Shown piece after piece: positions 52,222 through 60,587 of a stretch of DNA of 64,000 nt. The DNA is from Macrococcoides epidermidis (GTDB lineage Bacteria; Bacillota; Bacilli; Staphylococcales; Staphylococcaceae), in assembly GCF_042659445.1 (NCBI RefSeq), contig NZ_JBHSSR010000001.1; one strand, given 5' to 3'. Numbering within the stretch: the stretch's first letter is position 1; each line of letters opens with the position of its first letter. The notes beneath the pieces were generated by a model, which saw nothing but the letters and a program-made list of their open reading frames with translations, was not told the DNA's origin and did not search any database. The position numbers and the translations under genes were made by a program.

Positions 52222-52966
52222 TTAACTTATAACCTCGTCTATGATAACGCCTTAATGAAATTTTTGGTGTTTCTCTGGAGTCTTCAATTTTTCTTATCGC
52301 AGTACCATTTTTATCTTGAATATAATGGACATAACAGTTAATCATGCCGCTTTGATTTTTACTTTTTTGTTGTAGCCATTCCTGAATTTCCTGCTGACTT
52401 AATAATAAATATTCGATACCTGATGGATTATCTGTAATGTATTCTGAACGTTCATCAACTTTAACCATTAAGGCGTAATAATCATGGTCACTGAAGATCT
52501 GCTCATCACCTTTATGCCATGCAGCAACGCGTTTCTTAATGATCAACTCTTCATCTCTGAGAAACTCATAATCTCTTGAAGTACTCACATAGATCGTAAA
52601 GTAGCGTTCCCCTATTTGACATGTTAACACATTATATTTTAAACTGATAAATTCGATATCAGGATTTTCAGTTCGTAATTCCTGCTTTAAAAACTCTACC
52701 ATATCCAAACGTTTAAAGCTTCTTGGTTTAGTAAGTTCTGCTTTCTTATGACGACGATCATCCACTCGACCAGACATTAGCGGAATTTGAGAGGTCATTA
52801 TCTTTTGATATACATCTAGAATAGATTGTTTATCTTGTCCTGTAATATATTCGACAGAATCCAGTGCATAATTGGTGTAGATTAGCGTCCTTAAAATGAG
52901 TTGGTCTGCGTCATTTAGTTTTAATTCCGGATATTTTTTATTCATATCATCTAATACTAAATACAT
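52214..52966 (-). CDS. Unrecognised protein, first gene of a two-gene cassette
   Basis: 250 residues from ATG 52966. The AAGGAGG site at 52990-52996 is 23 bases away from this ATG. Eight bases after the site lies an in-frame TTA (52979-52981), so translation may start there or at a nearby ATT. Segments: 'MNKKYPELKLNDADQLILRT' (helical), a basic middle ('DDRRHKKAELTKPRSFKRLD'), a beta-rich core 'TCQIGERYFTIYVSTSRDYE', and 'GIEYLLLSQQEIQEWLQQK'. No family recognised. Overlaps the next gene by eight bases. Confidence 0.6.
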   Translation of the reverse strand: MYLVLDDMNKKYPELKLNDADQLILRTLIYTNYALDSVEYITGQDKQSILDVYQKIMTSQIPLMSGRVDDRRHKKAELTKPRSFKRLDMVEFLKQELRTENPDIEFISLKYNVLTCQIGERYFTIYVSTSRDYEFLRDEELIIKKRVAAWHKGDEQIFSDHDYYALMVKVDERSEYITDNPSGIEYLLLSQQEIQEWLQQKSKNQSGMINCYVHYIQDKNGTAIRKIEDSRETPKISLRRYHRRGYKLSE

Positions 52967-53262
52967 ATCAATCGTATTTAATAAAATAACCTCCTTTTGT
53001 ATATCTATATAATTTAATTATATCAAATTATACACAATATTTTATTGAAGCATTGACATTAAATTCTAATTTTGAAAATAATAAAACTAACATCAAAATA
53101 ACTAAATAAAAATAAAACTAACGTAGAATAATATTTTTTTGAAATTAGTTATGACTAACAACATTTTTAAGTGATAGCACAAACTAATCAACTTTAATAA
53201 TGTAAATAACCACCAATAATTGCATATTATTGGTGGTTACGAATGTTTACAATATTTAATTT
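52967..53262. other. AT-rich intergenic region
   Basis: About 296 very AT-rich bases. It contains two copies of AATAAAACTAAC (about 53082 and 53110) and a terminator hairpin near its end. No gene is seen. Confidence 0.5.
53208..53238 (-). terminator. Hairpin terminator after the paralogue at 53263
   Basis: A perfect 13-bp stem (53208-53220 with 53226-53238) and five-base loop. The T-run after it is weak. Confidence 0.72.
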
Positions 53263-53808
53263 TTAAAATGCAAATTTTCTTAGTATTTCTTTAATGTCTT
53301 CGGGATGTAATTGTGCAACATAAGCAATACTTCCATTCACATCAAATGATAATAATGTATTACCCTGAATGTAATTAATCGTACCTGCCTGTGGATAATA
53401 AAGATCGCCTTCTCCCCAATATTTATTCATATCACTCACTGTAAAGTATTGCGGAATACCTGCAAAACTAATTGAACGCAGACGATACTGCTCCGGTTTA
53501 TCACCACGTTTACCTGTAAAGTAAAGAATCGTATTATCACCACGTTCTGTCATATAGTGATATTCAAAATCATAACGTTGATAAAGTGACGTCACCTTAA
53601 AAGAAGGTTTCACCCATTTTTGCTTCACATAGCCGTACGTGTTACCGATTTTAATACCGTTTAATTTATAATTCCCTTTTTTCATCGCCTGAACAACCGT
53701 CTTATTCTTTAAGTTAGGAACAGAGGGTTTCTTTAATGCCGCATTCGCATCGATTGTTAATGTGAAAAGGAGTAGCATTGCCAGACAACATGTTAATAGT
53801 TTTTTCAT
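53263..53808 (-). CDS. Secreted single-module paralogue family protein
   Basis: About 181 residues from ATG 53808; earlier in-frame ATGs crowd the AGAGG site. Signal peptide MKKLLTCCLAMLLLFTLTID with cleavage after 'ANA'; the Cys pair is inside the signal, not a lipobox. The module: 'NKTVVQAMKKGNYKLNGIKI' and 'GNTYGYVKQKWVKPSFKV' (the YGKP Gly is Val here), then 'YHYMTERGDNTILYFTGKRG' and 'TVSDMNKYWGEGDLYY'. It ends 'EDIKEILRKFAF'. It resembles the first module of the two-module members. Extracellular; function unknown. Confidence 0.8.
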   Translation of the reverse strand: MKKLLTCCLAMLLLFTLTIDANAALKKPSVPNLKNKTVVQAMKKGNYKLNGIKIGNTYGYVKQKWVKPSFKVTSLYQRYDFEYHYMTERGDNTILYFTGKRGDKPEQYRLRSISFAGIPQYFTVSDMNKYWGEGDLYYPQAGTINYIQGNTLLSFDVNGSIAYVAQLHPEDIKEILRKFAF

Positions 53809-54054
53809 ATTCATCATCCTCTCATCAGTTCCATTATATAACAAATCAATATAAATAAGTGAATAATAATAAAGAATTTTAAAGAATTAAATTTTAATAA
53901 AATACTTTCGTTAATTATGATTAATTTGAACAAATTAACGTTATTATCTATTATTACAAACTTATAATTAATCAGTAATTATTCATTTTTTGGTATATTG
54001 TTCAAAAACATGTAATCCATTAAACTATGATTATTAAGCTAAAGGAGGATACAT

Positions 54055-55032
54055 ATGAAGTGTACAGCATGTGGGTTTCCAATTGAACCGGGAGATCGCT
54101 TTTGTGGTGAATGTGGACATCCAGTAGAACAACCAAACGAAAAAGTCGTTTATACCCCACCAGTTCAAGAGGTGAAAAATGATGAAGTAATACCTCAATC
54201 AGAACCAGTGATTAATAACCGTGAGCCTATTATCAATCAGCAAGATGTAATAACAGAAGAACCTCAACTGACAAAGGTTGATGAACCGAAAGAAAAATCA
54301 TTTACTGAAACTGAAAAAGTTGAAAACAGCGGAGCGACACATATGAAGTCTGAACCTGTGAGAAAAGAGTATCCAAAGATTGAAATAGATACTGAAAAAC
54401 TAGCGAATCAATCACAACAAGTAGCAAAGGAAAGCTATGGCTTTGTCAGCAGTGCATTGAAGGAACATGATTCAATATTAGATAGTGATAAGAAGTTCTC
54501 CTATGGTTTAATCCTGGGATTAATCGGTGCAGGGATTTTCTTAATCTTCTTAGGAACGCTAATTAATTTACCGGATGCTACTGAAATGATAGGACAAAGT
54601 AAGTCATCTATCGCATTTAAATTTGCTTTTGGTGTTTTATTGTTACTTGCCATTTCTATTGGTATTACTTATGGTGCAATTGTTATGACTGTAACTTCAA
54701 AAGTAGATTTTCATAAATTCCTATCGGATTACGTCCTACTCAATACTGTATCCATCGCGCTAATCGTTGCAGGATTTATTATAACCTGGATTGATCTACG
54801 CATAGCACCGATGTTTTTATTTATTTTAGGCATTACATCAATATTTATCTCATCTGTTTATCTAATTGCGCGTTATGCTGTTCATAGACCTTCTCGAATG
54901 GCAAGTTTTTATGGTGTATTAGTGTATATTATCGTGCTAATTATTGCCTACTACATCGTATTTGATAGCATGTTAAAAGATGCACTAGGTGCAATTGATG
55001 GCATGCTAGGAAGTTTAATGAACATCTTATAA
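54055..55032 (+). CDS. Zinc-ribbon membrane protein, first of a tandem pair
   Basis: 325 residues. The N-terminal zinc ribbon has Cys3, Cys6, Cys17 and Cys20 (MKCTACGFPIEP, FCGECG). Then comes a charged, disordered linker (about 25-125, rich in Glu, Pro, Val), and a membrane domain with five or six segments (about 148-320), including 'FHKFLSDYVLLNTVSIALIV'. The architecture resembles DUF6574-type zinc-ribbon membrane proteins of Firmicutes. AAAGGAGG precedes the ATG. Paralogue of the next gene. Function unknown. Confidence 0.75.
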   Translation: MKCTACGFPIEPGDRFCGECGHPVEQPNEKVVYTPPVQEVKNDEVIPQSEPVINNREPIINQQDVITEEPQLTKVDEPKEKSFTETEKVENSGATHMKSEPVRKEYPKIEIDTEKLANQSQQVAKESYGFVSSALKEHDSILDSDKKFSYGLILGLIGAGIFLIFLGTLINLPDATEMIGQSKSSIAFKFAFGVLLLLAISIGITYGAIVMTVTSKVDFHKFLSDYVLLNTVSIALIVAGFIITWIDLRIAPMFLFILGITSIFISSVYLIARYAVHRPSRMASFYGVLVYIIVLIIAYYIVFDSMLKDALGAIDGMLGSLMNIL

Positions 55033-55053
55033 AAATATTAATAGGAGGTACTT

Positions 55054-55785
55054 ATGATCTGTCCAAATTGTAAAATTCACGTAAATGCAGGAGACGTCTA
55101 TTGCGGACAATGTGGCACTCGTATTGACGGAACTTCAAATACTCGAGTAACTTTAGCAGCGATACAGGAAAGTAAATTAGCTGGTGAAGGTCGTGGTTTC
55201 TTTAAAAATGTGTTTTTATCACATGATGAGGAAATTCTCAGTAAACATAAATACAGTTACTTATTAACAATTTCACTTATTAGTATTACACTCATCATTA
55301 TTTCACTGCTCATATTAAAAATAACGAGTGAATTTCCTGACGGTTACATACCAGTCTGGTCATTAATCAAGAAAATTGTCATCCTTACATTCATGATAAT
55401 CGGTGGTACAACTGGTTTAATATATGCATTGATGAATTTATTCTCGAAAGCAAAAATTAGCTTTCAAAAAGTATTGTCTGACTATATTTTGTTGAATACA
55501 TTTTCTATGATCAGTATCGTATTAGCGATTTTATTCGCTGTTATGGAAGCTTATAAAATTTCTGGATTCTTTATTTTCTTATTTTACTTAGTATTTTTAG
55601 TTTCACCACTTTATATTTTAACTAAGTACTTAACACAACATAAAACGAGTATAGCAAGTTACTATATCATATTAGCTTTTATTGTTTGTCAAACTTTGCT
55701 AACAATGATGATTATCGAATCGATTACAGTATTCCTTCAACAATTCGCTGTAGATTCATTTTTTAACATTTTATCTAGTTTTTAA
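55054..55785 (+). CDS. Zinc-ribbon membrane protein, second of a tandem pair
   Basis: 243 residues. The zinc ribbon has the same spacing as its neighbour (Cys3, Cys6, Cys17, Cys20). The linker is much shorter, and the membrane domain has five or six segments including 'FQKVLSDYILLNTFSMISIV', clearly homologous to the neighbour. It lies 21 bases downstream with its own AGGAGG site, so a tandem duplication in one operon. It ends at a strong terminator. Function unknown. Confidence 0.75.
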   Translation: MICPNCKIHVNAGDVYCGQCGTRIDGTSNTRVTLAAIQESKLAGEGRGFFKNVFLSHDEEILSKHKYSYLLTISLISITLIIISLLILKITSEFPDGYIPVWSLIKKIVILTFMIIGGTTGLIYALMNLFSKAKISFQKVLSDYILLNTFSMISIVLAILFAVMEAYKISGFFIFLFYLVFLVSPLYILTKYLTQHKTSIASYYIILAFIVCQTLLTMMIIESITVFLQQFAVDSFFNILSSF

Positions 55786-55814
55786 ATGTAATAACATGAT
55801 ATCCAGTATAGAAA

Positions 55815-55862
55815 AAATATACCCCCTCCCATGCATGAATACATAGGAGGGGTATATTTTTG
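55815..55862 (+). terminator. Terminator of the zinc-ribbon gene pair
   Basis: A perfect 15-bp stem (55815-55829 with 55846-55860), 16-base loop, TTTTT. Confidence 0.9.
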
Positions 55863-55934
55863 TTAAAACGCCTAATTCAAAATAAGATAAATATCCTTAA
55901 TAATTAAATACACTCATTTTAATGATTTTTAATA

Positions 55935-55968
55935 CAAAAAAGTGCCCAAACAATAATGTTTAGACACT
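55935..55968 (-). terminator. Terminator of glmS
   Basis: A 12-pair stem (55941-55952 with 55957-55968) with several G-T pairs, followed on the minus strand by six T, 13 bases after the glmS stop. Confidence 0.8.
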
Positions 55969-55981
55969 ATACATATTCATA

Positions 55982-57784
55982 TTATTCTACTGTAACTGAT
56001 TTTGCTAAGTTACGTGGTTTATCCACGTCTGCACCTCTGTGTAAAGCTGCATAGTAAGAAATTAATTGTAATGTAATAACTGATACTAATGGTGTTAACA
56101 TATCATGAACCGCTGGAATGACATATGCATCTCCATCTTGTTCTAATCCTGACATAGAAATGATACATGGGTTTGCTCCACGAGCTACTACTTCTTTCAC
56201 ATTACCACGAATAGAAAGGTTTACTTTATCTTGAGTAGCTAATGCAATTACTGGCGTACCTTCTTCGATTAATGCGATCGTTCCGTGTTTTAACTCTCCG
56301 CCGGCAAATCCTTCAGCCTGGATGTAAGAAATTTCTTTTAATTTTAAAGCGCCTTCAAGACCTACATAGAAATCCATTGTACGGCCGATAAAGAATGCGT
56401 TACGTGTTGTAGATAAGAATTGACGTGCTAAATCTTCCATTTTATTTGCATCATCAACAATCGATACGATTGCAGAAGTAACTTTAGCAAGTTCAGGCAA
56501 TAAGTCAACACCTGTGTCAATTCCAGAATCCTTAGCTACAACTTGAGCTAAAATAGCAAGTACCGCAATCTGAGCTGTGTAAGCTTTTGTTGATGCTACA
56601 GCAATTTCTGGTCCAGCATGTAAGATTAATGTATGGTCAGCTTCACGTGATAAAGTTGATCCAGGCACGTTAGTTACTGTTAACGCCGGGTAACCTAATT
56701 TTTTTACTTCAACTAATACTGCACGACTATCTGCTGTTTCACCTGATTGTGAAATGAAGATAAATAATGGTTTCTTAGAAAGTAATGGCATATTGTAAAC
56801 GAACTCAGAGGCAACATGCACTTCTGTAGGAACACCTGACCATTTTTCTAAATATTCTTTACCAACTAAACCTGCATGGTAAGAAGTACCACAAGCTACA
56901 ATATAGATACGATCTGCTTTACGTACTGCTTTTACAATGTCTTTATCGATGACTAAGTTACCTTTATCATCTTGATATTTTTGAATAATTTTACGCATTA
57001 CAGCCGGTTGTTCATGAATTTCTTTTAACATATAATGAGCGAATGTGCCTTTTTCGATATCACTTGCATCAATTTCAGCTTTGTAAGGTTTACGTTTAAT
57101 TTCTTTACCGTCTAAATCTTTAATTGTTACTTTTTCTTTTTCAACAAGAACGATTTCGCCGTCAGTTAATTCAACGTAAGTGTCTGTTACTTGTAACATT
57201 GCCATCGCATCAGATGCGATAACGTTAAATCCATCACCTAAACCTACTAATAATGGAGATTTGTTTTTTGCAACATAAATAACATCTGGGTTTTCGCTAT
57301 CTAATAATCCTAATGCATATGATCCGTGTAATAATTTGATTACTTCAGTGAAAGCTTTCTCAGTATCTAAACCTTGTTTTGAGAAGTGTTCTACTAATTG
57401 AACGATAATTTCAGTATCTGTATCAGATTTAAAAGTTACTCCTGATAAGAATTCTTCTTTTAATTGTTCATAATTTTCAATAACACCGTTATGTACTAAA
57501 GTGAAACGACCACTTTCAGATTGATGTGGATGAGAGTTTTCACGATTTGGTACACCGTGAGTTGCCCAACGTGTATGACCAATCCCAGTCGTTGATTCAA
57601 ACGTTGAATCTACTGCTTTACGTAATTCAGCAATACGACCTTTTTCTTTATACACACGTACATCTTCACCATTACGTACGGCAATACCTGCTGAATCGTA
57701 ACCACGGTATTCTAATTTTTCTAAACCTTTTAATAAAATTTCTTTTGCATCTTGTGTTCCAATATAACCTACGATACCACACAT
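55982..57784 (-). CDS. glmS: Glutamine-fructose-6-phosphate aminotransferase (isomerizing)
   Basis: 600 residues from ATG 57784, which gives the mature Cys1 nucleophile (MCGIVGYIG); AGGAGG lies eight bases upstream. The N-terminal glutaminase domain shows 'RGYDSAGIAV', 'TGIGHTRWATHGVPNRENSH' and 'HNGVIENY'. The tandem SIS isomerase domains show 'ACGTSYHAGLVGKEYLE', 'FISQSGETADS' and 'LKEISYIQAEGFAGGELKHG'. It makes glucosamine-6-phosphate, the entry to peptidoglycan and teichoic acid amino sugars. It is controlled by the ribozyme in its leader. Confidence 0.97.
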   Translation of the reverse strand: MCGIVGYIGTQDAKEILLKGLEKLEYRGYDSAGIAVRNGEDVRVYKEKGRIAELRKAVDSTFESTTGIGHTRWATHGVPNRENSHPHQSESGRFTLVHNGVIENYEQLKEEFLSGVTFKSDTDTEIIVQLVEHFSKQGLDTEKAFTEVIKLLHGSYALGLLDSENPDVIYVAKNKSPLLVGLGDGFNVIASDAMAMLQVTDTYVELTDGEIVLVEKEKVTIKDLDGKEIKRKPYKAEIDASDIEKGTFAHYMLKEIHEQPAVMRKIIQKYQDDKGNLVIDKDIVKAVRKADRIYIVACGTSYHAGLVGKEYLEKWSGVPTEVHVASEFVYNMPLLSKKPLFIFISQSGETADSRAVLVEVKKLGYPALTVTNVPGSTLSREADHTLILHAGPEIAVASTKAYTAQIAVLAILAQVVAKDSGIDTGVDLLPELAKVTSAIVSIVDDANKMEDLARQFLSTTRNAFFIGRTMDFYVGLEGALKLKEISYIQAEGFAGGELKHGTIALIEEGTPVIALATQDKVNLSIRGNVKEVVARGANPCIISMSGLEQDGDAYVIPAVHDMLTPLVSVITLQLISYYAALHRGADVDKPRNLAKSVTVE

Positions 57785-57844
57785 AATAAGTTCCTCCTGA
57801 GCGCATTGGCGCATTTAAAATAAGTTAATTTAAATAGATTGTTT

Positions 57845-57992
57845 ATTTGTGCTATGTTGATGTCTTTTGTTCACTCAGTTGCCCAAGTGGTTTGTTACAT
57901 CAACTATCGAATAGCTACTATCCGTGATGGCATCCGCCGAATTTTCGATAACCATCTTCCTCGTCAACAGTTTCCTGTTCTGGCGCTGTATA
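57845..57992 (-). ncRNA. glmS ribozyme: glmS ribozyme (glucosamine-6-phosphate-activated)
   Basis: On the minus strand the invariant core AGCGCCAGAAC (57977-57987) marks the cleavage site, with cutting expected between A57987 and the following G. Downstream occur 'GTTGACGAGGA', a long paired region, 'CCACTTGGGCAACTGAG' and 'CAAAAGACATCAACATAG', as in Bacillus and Staphylococcus examples. It self-cleaves when bound to GlcN6P, lowering glmS mRNA, and is placed directly before glmS as always. The exact 3' edge is approximate. Confidence 0.9.
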
Positions 57993-58033
57993 TTCAGTTT
58001 TTAACAACCCTCGCTTTCAGTTAAACTTCTGTA

Positions 58034-58063
58034 ATTGTACTATATTTCATATAAATTAGACAA
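58034..58063 (-). promoter_or_regulatory. Sigma-A promoter of glmS
   Basis: Minus-strand -35 TTGTCT (58058-58063), 18-base spacer, -10 TACAAT (58034-58039). Transcription would start about 40 bases before the ribozyme cleavage site. Confidence 0.65.
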
Positions 58064-58235
58064 GTATTAGAAGCTTATATCTTTCGGAAATAGAACTATT
58101 AATACAACTTGTCTTATATATCAAAACAATACAAGCTTCAGATTTTATATTATTATACTATAAATATGAGTTAAATTATTTTTTTATTGTCATTATTTGC
58201 AAGATTCTTTCGAAATTATTGTAGTTAACAACCAT

Positions 58236-58266
58236 AAAAAAAGACCAAATCAGAAGATTTGGCCCT
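58236..58266 (-). terminator. Terminator after glmM
   Basis: A stem of eight pairs (GGCCAAAT with ATTTGGTC) and six-base loop, then seven T on the minus strand, about 10 bases after the glmM stop. It separates glmS from the cdaA-cdaR-glmM unit. Confidence 0.88.
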
Positions 58267-58275
58267 TATATAATT

Positions 58276-59625
58276 TTATTCTATCCCCATATGTTCACGT
58301 ACAACATCAGAGATACTGTTTACAAAACGTTCAGCATCTTCATCAGTTTTTGCTTCAACCATTACACGTACTAATGGTTCAGTGCCAGATGGACGTACTA
58401 ATACGCGTCCTTCACCGTTCATTTCTGCTTCAACTTTTGCAATTGATTCAGCGACTGCTGAGTTCTCTTCAACAGCATGTTTATCTGAAACGCGGATATT
58501 TACTAAACGTTGTGGATATTTCTTCATTTGTCCTGCTAACTCACTTAATGTCTTACCAGATTTCTTAATGATGCTCGCTAAATGAACACCTGTTAATAAT
58601 CCGTCACCAGTTGTATTGTAATCCATCATTACGATATGTCCAGACTGTTCTCCACCTAGGTTGTACTTACCGTTTCTCATTTCTTCAACAACGTAACGGT
58701 CGCCTACTTTCGTTTTATTTGATTTAATATCAAATGCATCTAATGCTTTATAGAATCCTAAGTTACTCATTACAGTTGATACAACCATGTTGTCCTTTAA
58801 AGTACCTTCATTATGCATACTTTGCGCTAAAATAAACATAATTTGGTCGCCATCAACGATTTGACCTTTTTCATCTACTGCAATAATACGGTCTCCATCA
58901 CCATCAAAAGCTAAACCAAAGTCACTACCAGAGTCCACTACTAATTCAGCCAATCCTTCTGGATGCGTTGAACCTACACCATCATTGATGTTATTACCAT
59001 CTGGATTACAGCCGATTGTTACTGTATCAGCTTCTAAATCACCGAATAAATAAGGCGCTAATGAATATGTTGAACCATGTGCACCATCTAATGCGATCTT
59101 TAATCCATCTAAATCACCGTCAATCGTTGATTTAATAAAGCTTAAATACTTTTGTCCACCTTCAAAGTAATCTGAAGTATGACCTAAATCAACGCCTGTT
59201 GGACGTGGTAAAGTATCTTCTTTCGCATCTAATAAAGCTTCGATTTCCGCTTCTTGTGCATCACTTAATTTATAACCATCTGATCCGAAGAATTTAATAC
59301 CATTATCTTGTACTGGATTATGACTTGCAGAAATCATAACGCCTGCTTGTGCATTTAATTCTCTCGTTAAATAAGCAACACCTGGTGTAGAAATAACACC
59401 TAAACGCATTACTTCGGCACCTGTAGATAATAATCCTGCTACAAGTGCTGACTCTAACATAATACCAGAAACACGTGTGTCACGACCTACAACTACTGTT
59501 GGTTTAGCCGTTCCGCCGTGTGCTAATACATAACCACCGTATCGCCCTAATTCAAAAGCTAATTCTGGTGTTAACTCACTATTAGCTACACCTCTTACAC
59601 CGTCTGTCCCAAAATATTTACCCAT
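58276..59625 (-). CDS. glmM: Phosphoglucosamine mutase
   Basis: 449 residues, full length. 'GKYFGTDGVRGVAN' at the start, the phosphoserine loop 'GVMISASHNPVQDNGIK' (Ser about 102), the metal loop 'LAFDGDGDRIIAVD', 'GGEQSGHIVMMDY' and 'VLVRPSGTEPLVRVM' for phosphate binding. It interconverts glucosamine-6-phosphate and glucosamine-1-phosphate. It is the third gene of the cdaA-cdaR-glmM operon; in related bacteria GlmM also inhibits CdaA. Confidence 0.96.
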   Translation of the reverse strand: MGKYFGTDGVRGVANSELTPELAFELGRYGGYVLAHGGTAKPTVVVGRDTRVSGIMLESALVAGLLSTGAEVMRLGVISTPGVAYLTRELNAQAGVMISASHNPVQDNGIKFFGSDGYKLSDAQEAEIEALLDAKEDTLPRPTGVDLGHTSDYFEGGQKYLSFIKSTIDGDLDGLKIALDGAHGSTYSLAPYLFGDLEADTVTIGCNPDGNNINDGVGSTHPEGLAELVVDSGSDFGLAFDGDGDRIIAVDEKGQIVDGDQIMFILAQSMHNEGTLKDNMVVSTVMSNLGFYKALDAFDIKSNKTKVGDRYVVEEMRNGKYNLGGEQSGHIVMMDYNTTGDGLLTGVHLASIIKKSGKTLSELAGQMKKYPQRLVNIRVSDKHAVEENSAVAESIAKVEAEMNGEGRVLVRPSGTEPLVRVMVEAKTDEDAERFVNSISDVVREHMGIE

Positions 59626-59651
59626 TTTTTAAACTCCTTTTATTCATATCG

Positions 59652-60587
59652 TTATTTTTTAGATACATCTATCATAATTTCTACTTGCTTTGGATTGGCA
59701 CTTGATACGTCTTTCGGTAAAGGAATATTTTCCTTAACGACTGTATCTTTTGTTACTTTCGATAAATCCACTTCAATCGCTAAACTACCGATACCATCTA
59801 GCACCGAACGCTTTCCAAATAGTTCTACTTCAGATTCAGATAGTTCCAGACTGTTTAGTTTTAGGTTTGAAGGTAATTGTCCTGATTTCTTTGCACTAAT
59901 CGCTACCGTCTTTGAAGTCGGTGCAATCTTGATGTTAACTTTTACTTTAGCAGGTTTTACGGATACATCAAGTTTATTAAGATTAGAATCAAATACATTA
60001 ACTTCTGCTTCTTCACTTGTTGTCTTAGATAATTTCGTATTATCCTGCAATGTTGCTTTCACATAAGCAATCTTATTAATTTCGTCTTCTCCACCTGTAA
60101 TGGTTACTTGTGACGGATCAACTTCTTTACCTGTCAGTTCATAGCCGGTAGCTATACGTGAATTGCTTACTTCCGCTTCTACTTGTCTTGTATCTTTAAT
60201 TTTTTCTGATAAAGTGATATTCGCAAATTTCGGAATCACTTCATAATTTAATTTATCAGAAATACCTTTTACTTTGAACTTCTTTTTATATTCTCCAACT
60301 TTAGAGCTGGACAAGTCAAGCGTTACCGTGAAGTCTAACATACTCTCAGTCTTCTTTACGATAGACTGCGGACCGCTGACACGTACATTTACGGTCTTTG
60401 GTGCACCTGTTAAATACAAGTTTTTGTCATCATACACAATCTTAACCGGGACATCTTCAATGACCGTCTGATCATTCTGGTTGAATTGATTATCACCAAA
60501 AAGTGCGAAGACATCGTTAACTGATAAAAATAAAAACAAAGCGAGTACAAATGCAACAAATCTCAGTCCCCATTTATTCTCAAGCAT
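59652..60587 (-). CDS. cdaR: CdaR (YbbR-domain) regulator of diadenylate cyclase
   Basis: 311 residues with one N-terminal membrane anchor (about 8-28, 'LRFVAFVLALFLFLSV') and an extracellular part made of repeated YbbR domains, with 'VPVKIVYDDKNLYLTGAPKT', 'YEVIPKFANITLSEKIKDTR' and 'YELTGKEVDPSQVTITGGED' in successive units. It associates with CdaA and adjusts c-di-AMP output. Its ATG overlaps the cdaA stop by one base (TAATG). Followed by glmM after 26 bases. Confidence 0.92.
   Translation of the reverse strand: MLENKWGLRFVAFVLALFLFLSVNDVFALFGDNQFNQNDQTVIEDVPVKIVYDDKNLYLTGAPKTVNVRVSGPQSIVKKTESMLDFTVTLDLSSSKVGEYKKKFKVKGISDKLNYEVIPKFANITLSEKIKDTRQVEAEVSNSRIATGYELTGKEVDPSQVTITGGEDEINKIAYVKATLQDNTKLSKTTSEEAEVNVFDSNLNKLDVSVKPAKVKVNIKIAPTSKTVAISAKKSGQLPSNLKLNSLELSESEVELFGKRSVLDGIGSLAIEVDLSKVTKDTVVKENIPLPKDVSSANPKQVEIMIDVSKK

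Larger units (their letters stand above)
57785..58275 (-). other. glmS leader region, no protein gene
   Basis: About 490 bases between glmM and glmS. They hold the glmS promoter (58034-58063), the ribozyme (about 57845-57990), a short linker with the ribosome binding site, and at the left side the terminator of glmM. A plus-strand frame of 61 codons here is antisense to the ribozyme and is not a gene. Confidence 0.8.

Noticed and set aside
53082..53122. Repeated AATAAAACTAAC as a functional repeat
   Set aside because: Only two copies in very AT-rich DNA with no nearby feature; likely chance.
57839..58024. Plus-strand frame of 61 codons upstream of glmS
   Set aside because: It lies antisense to the glmS ribozyme, whose conserved core explains the sequence.
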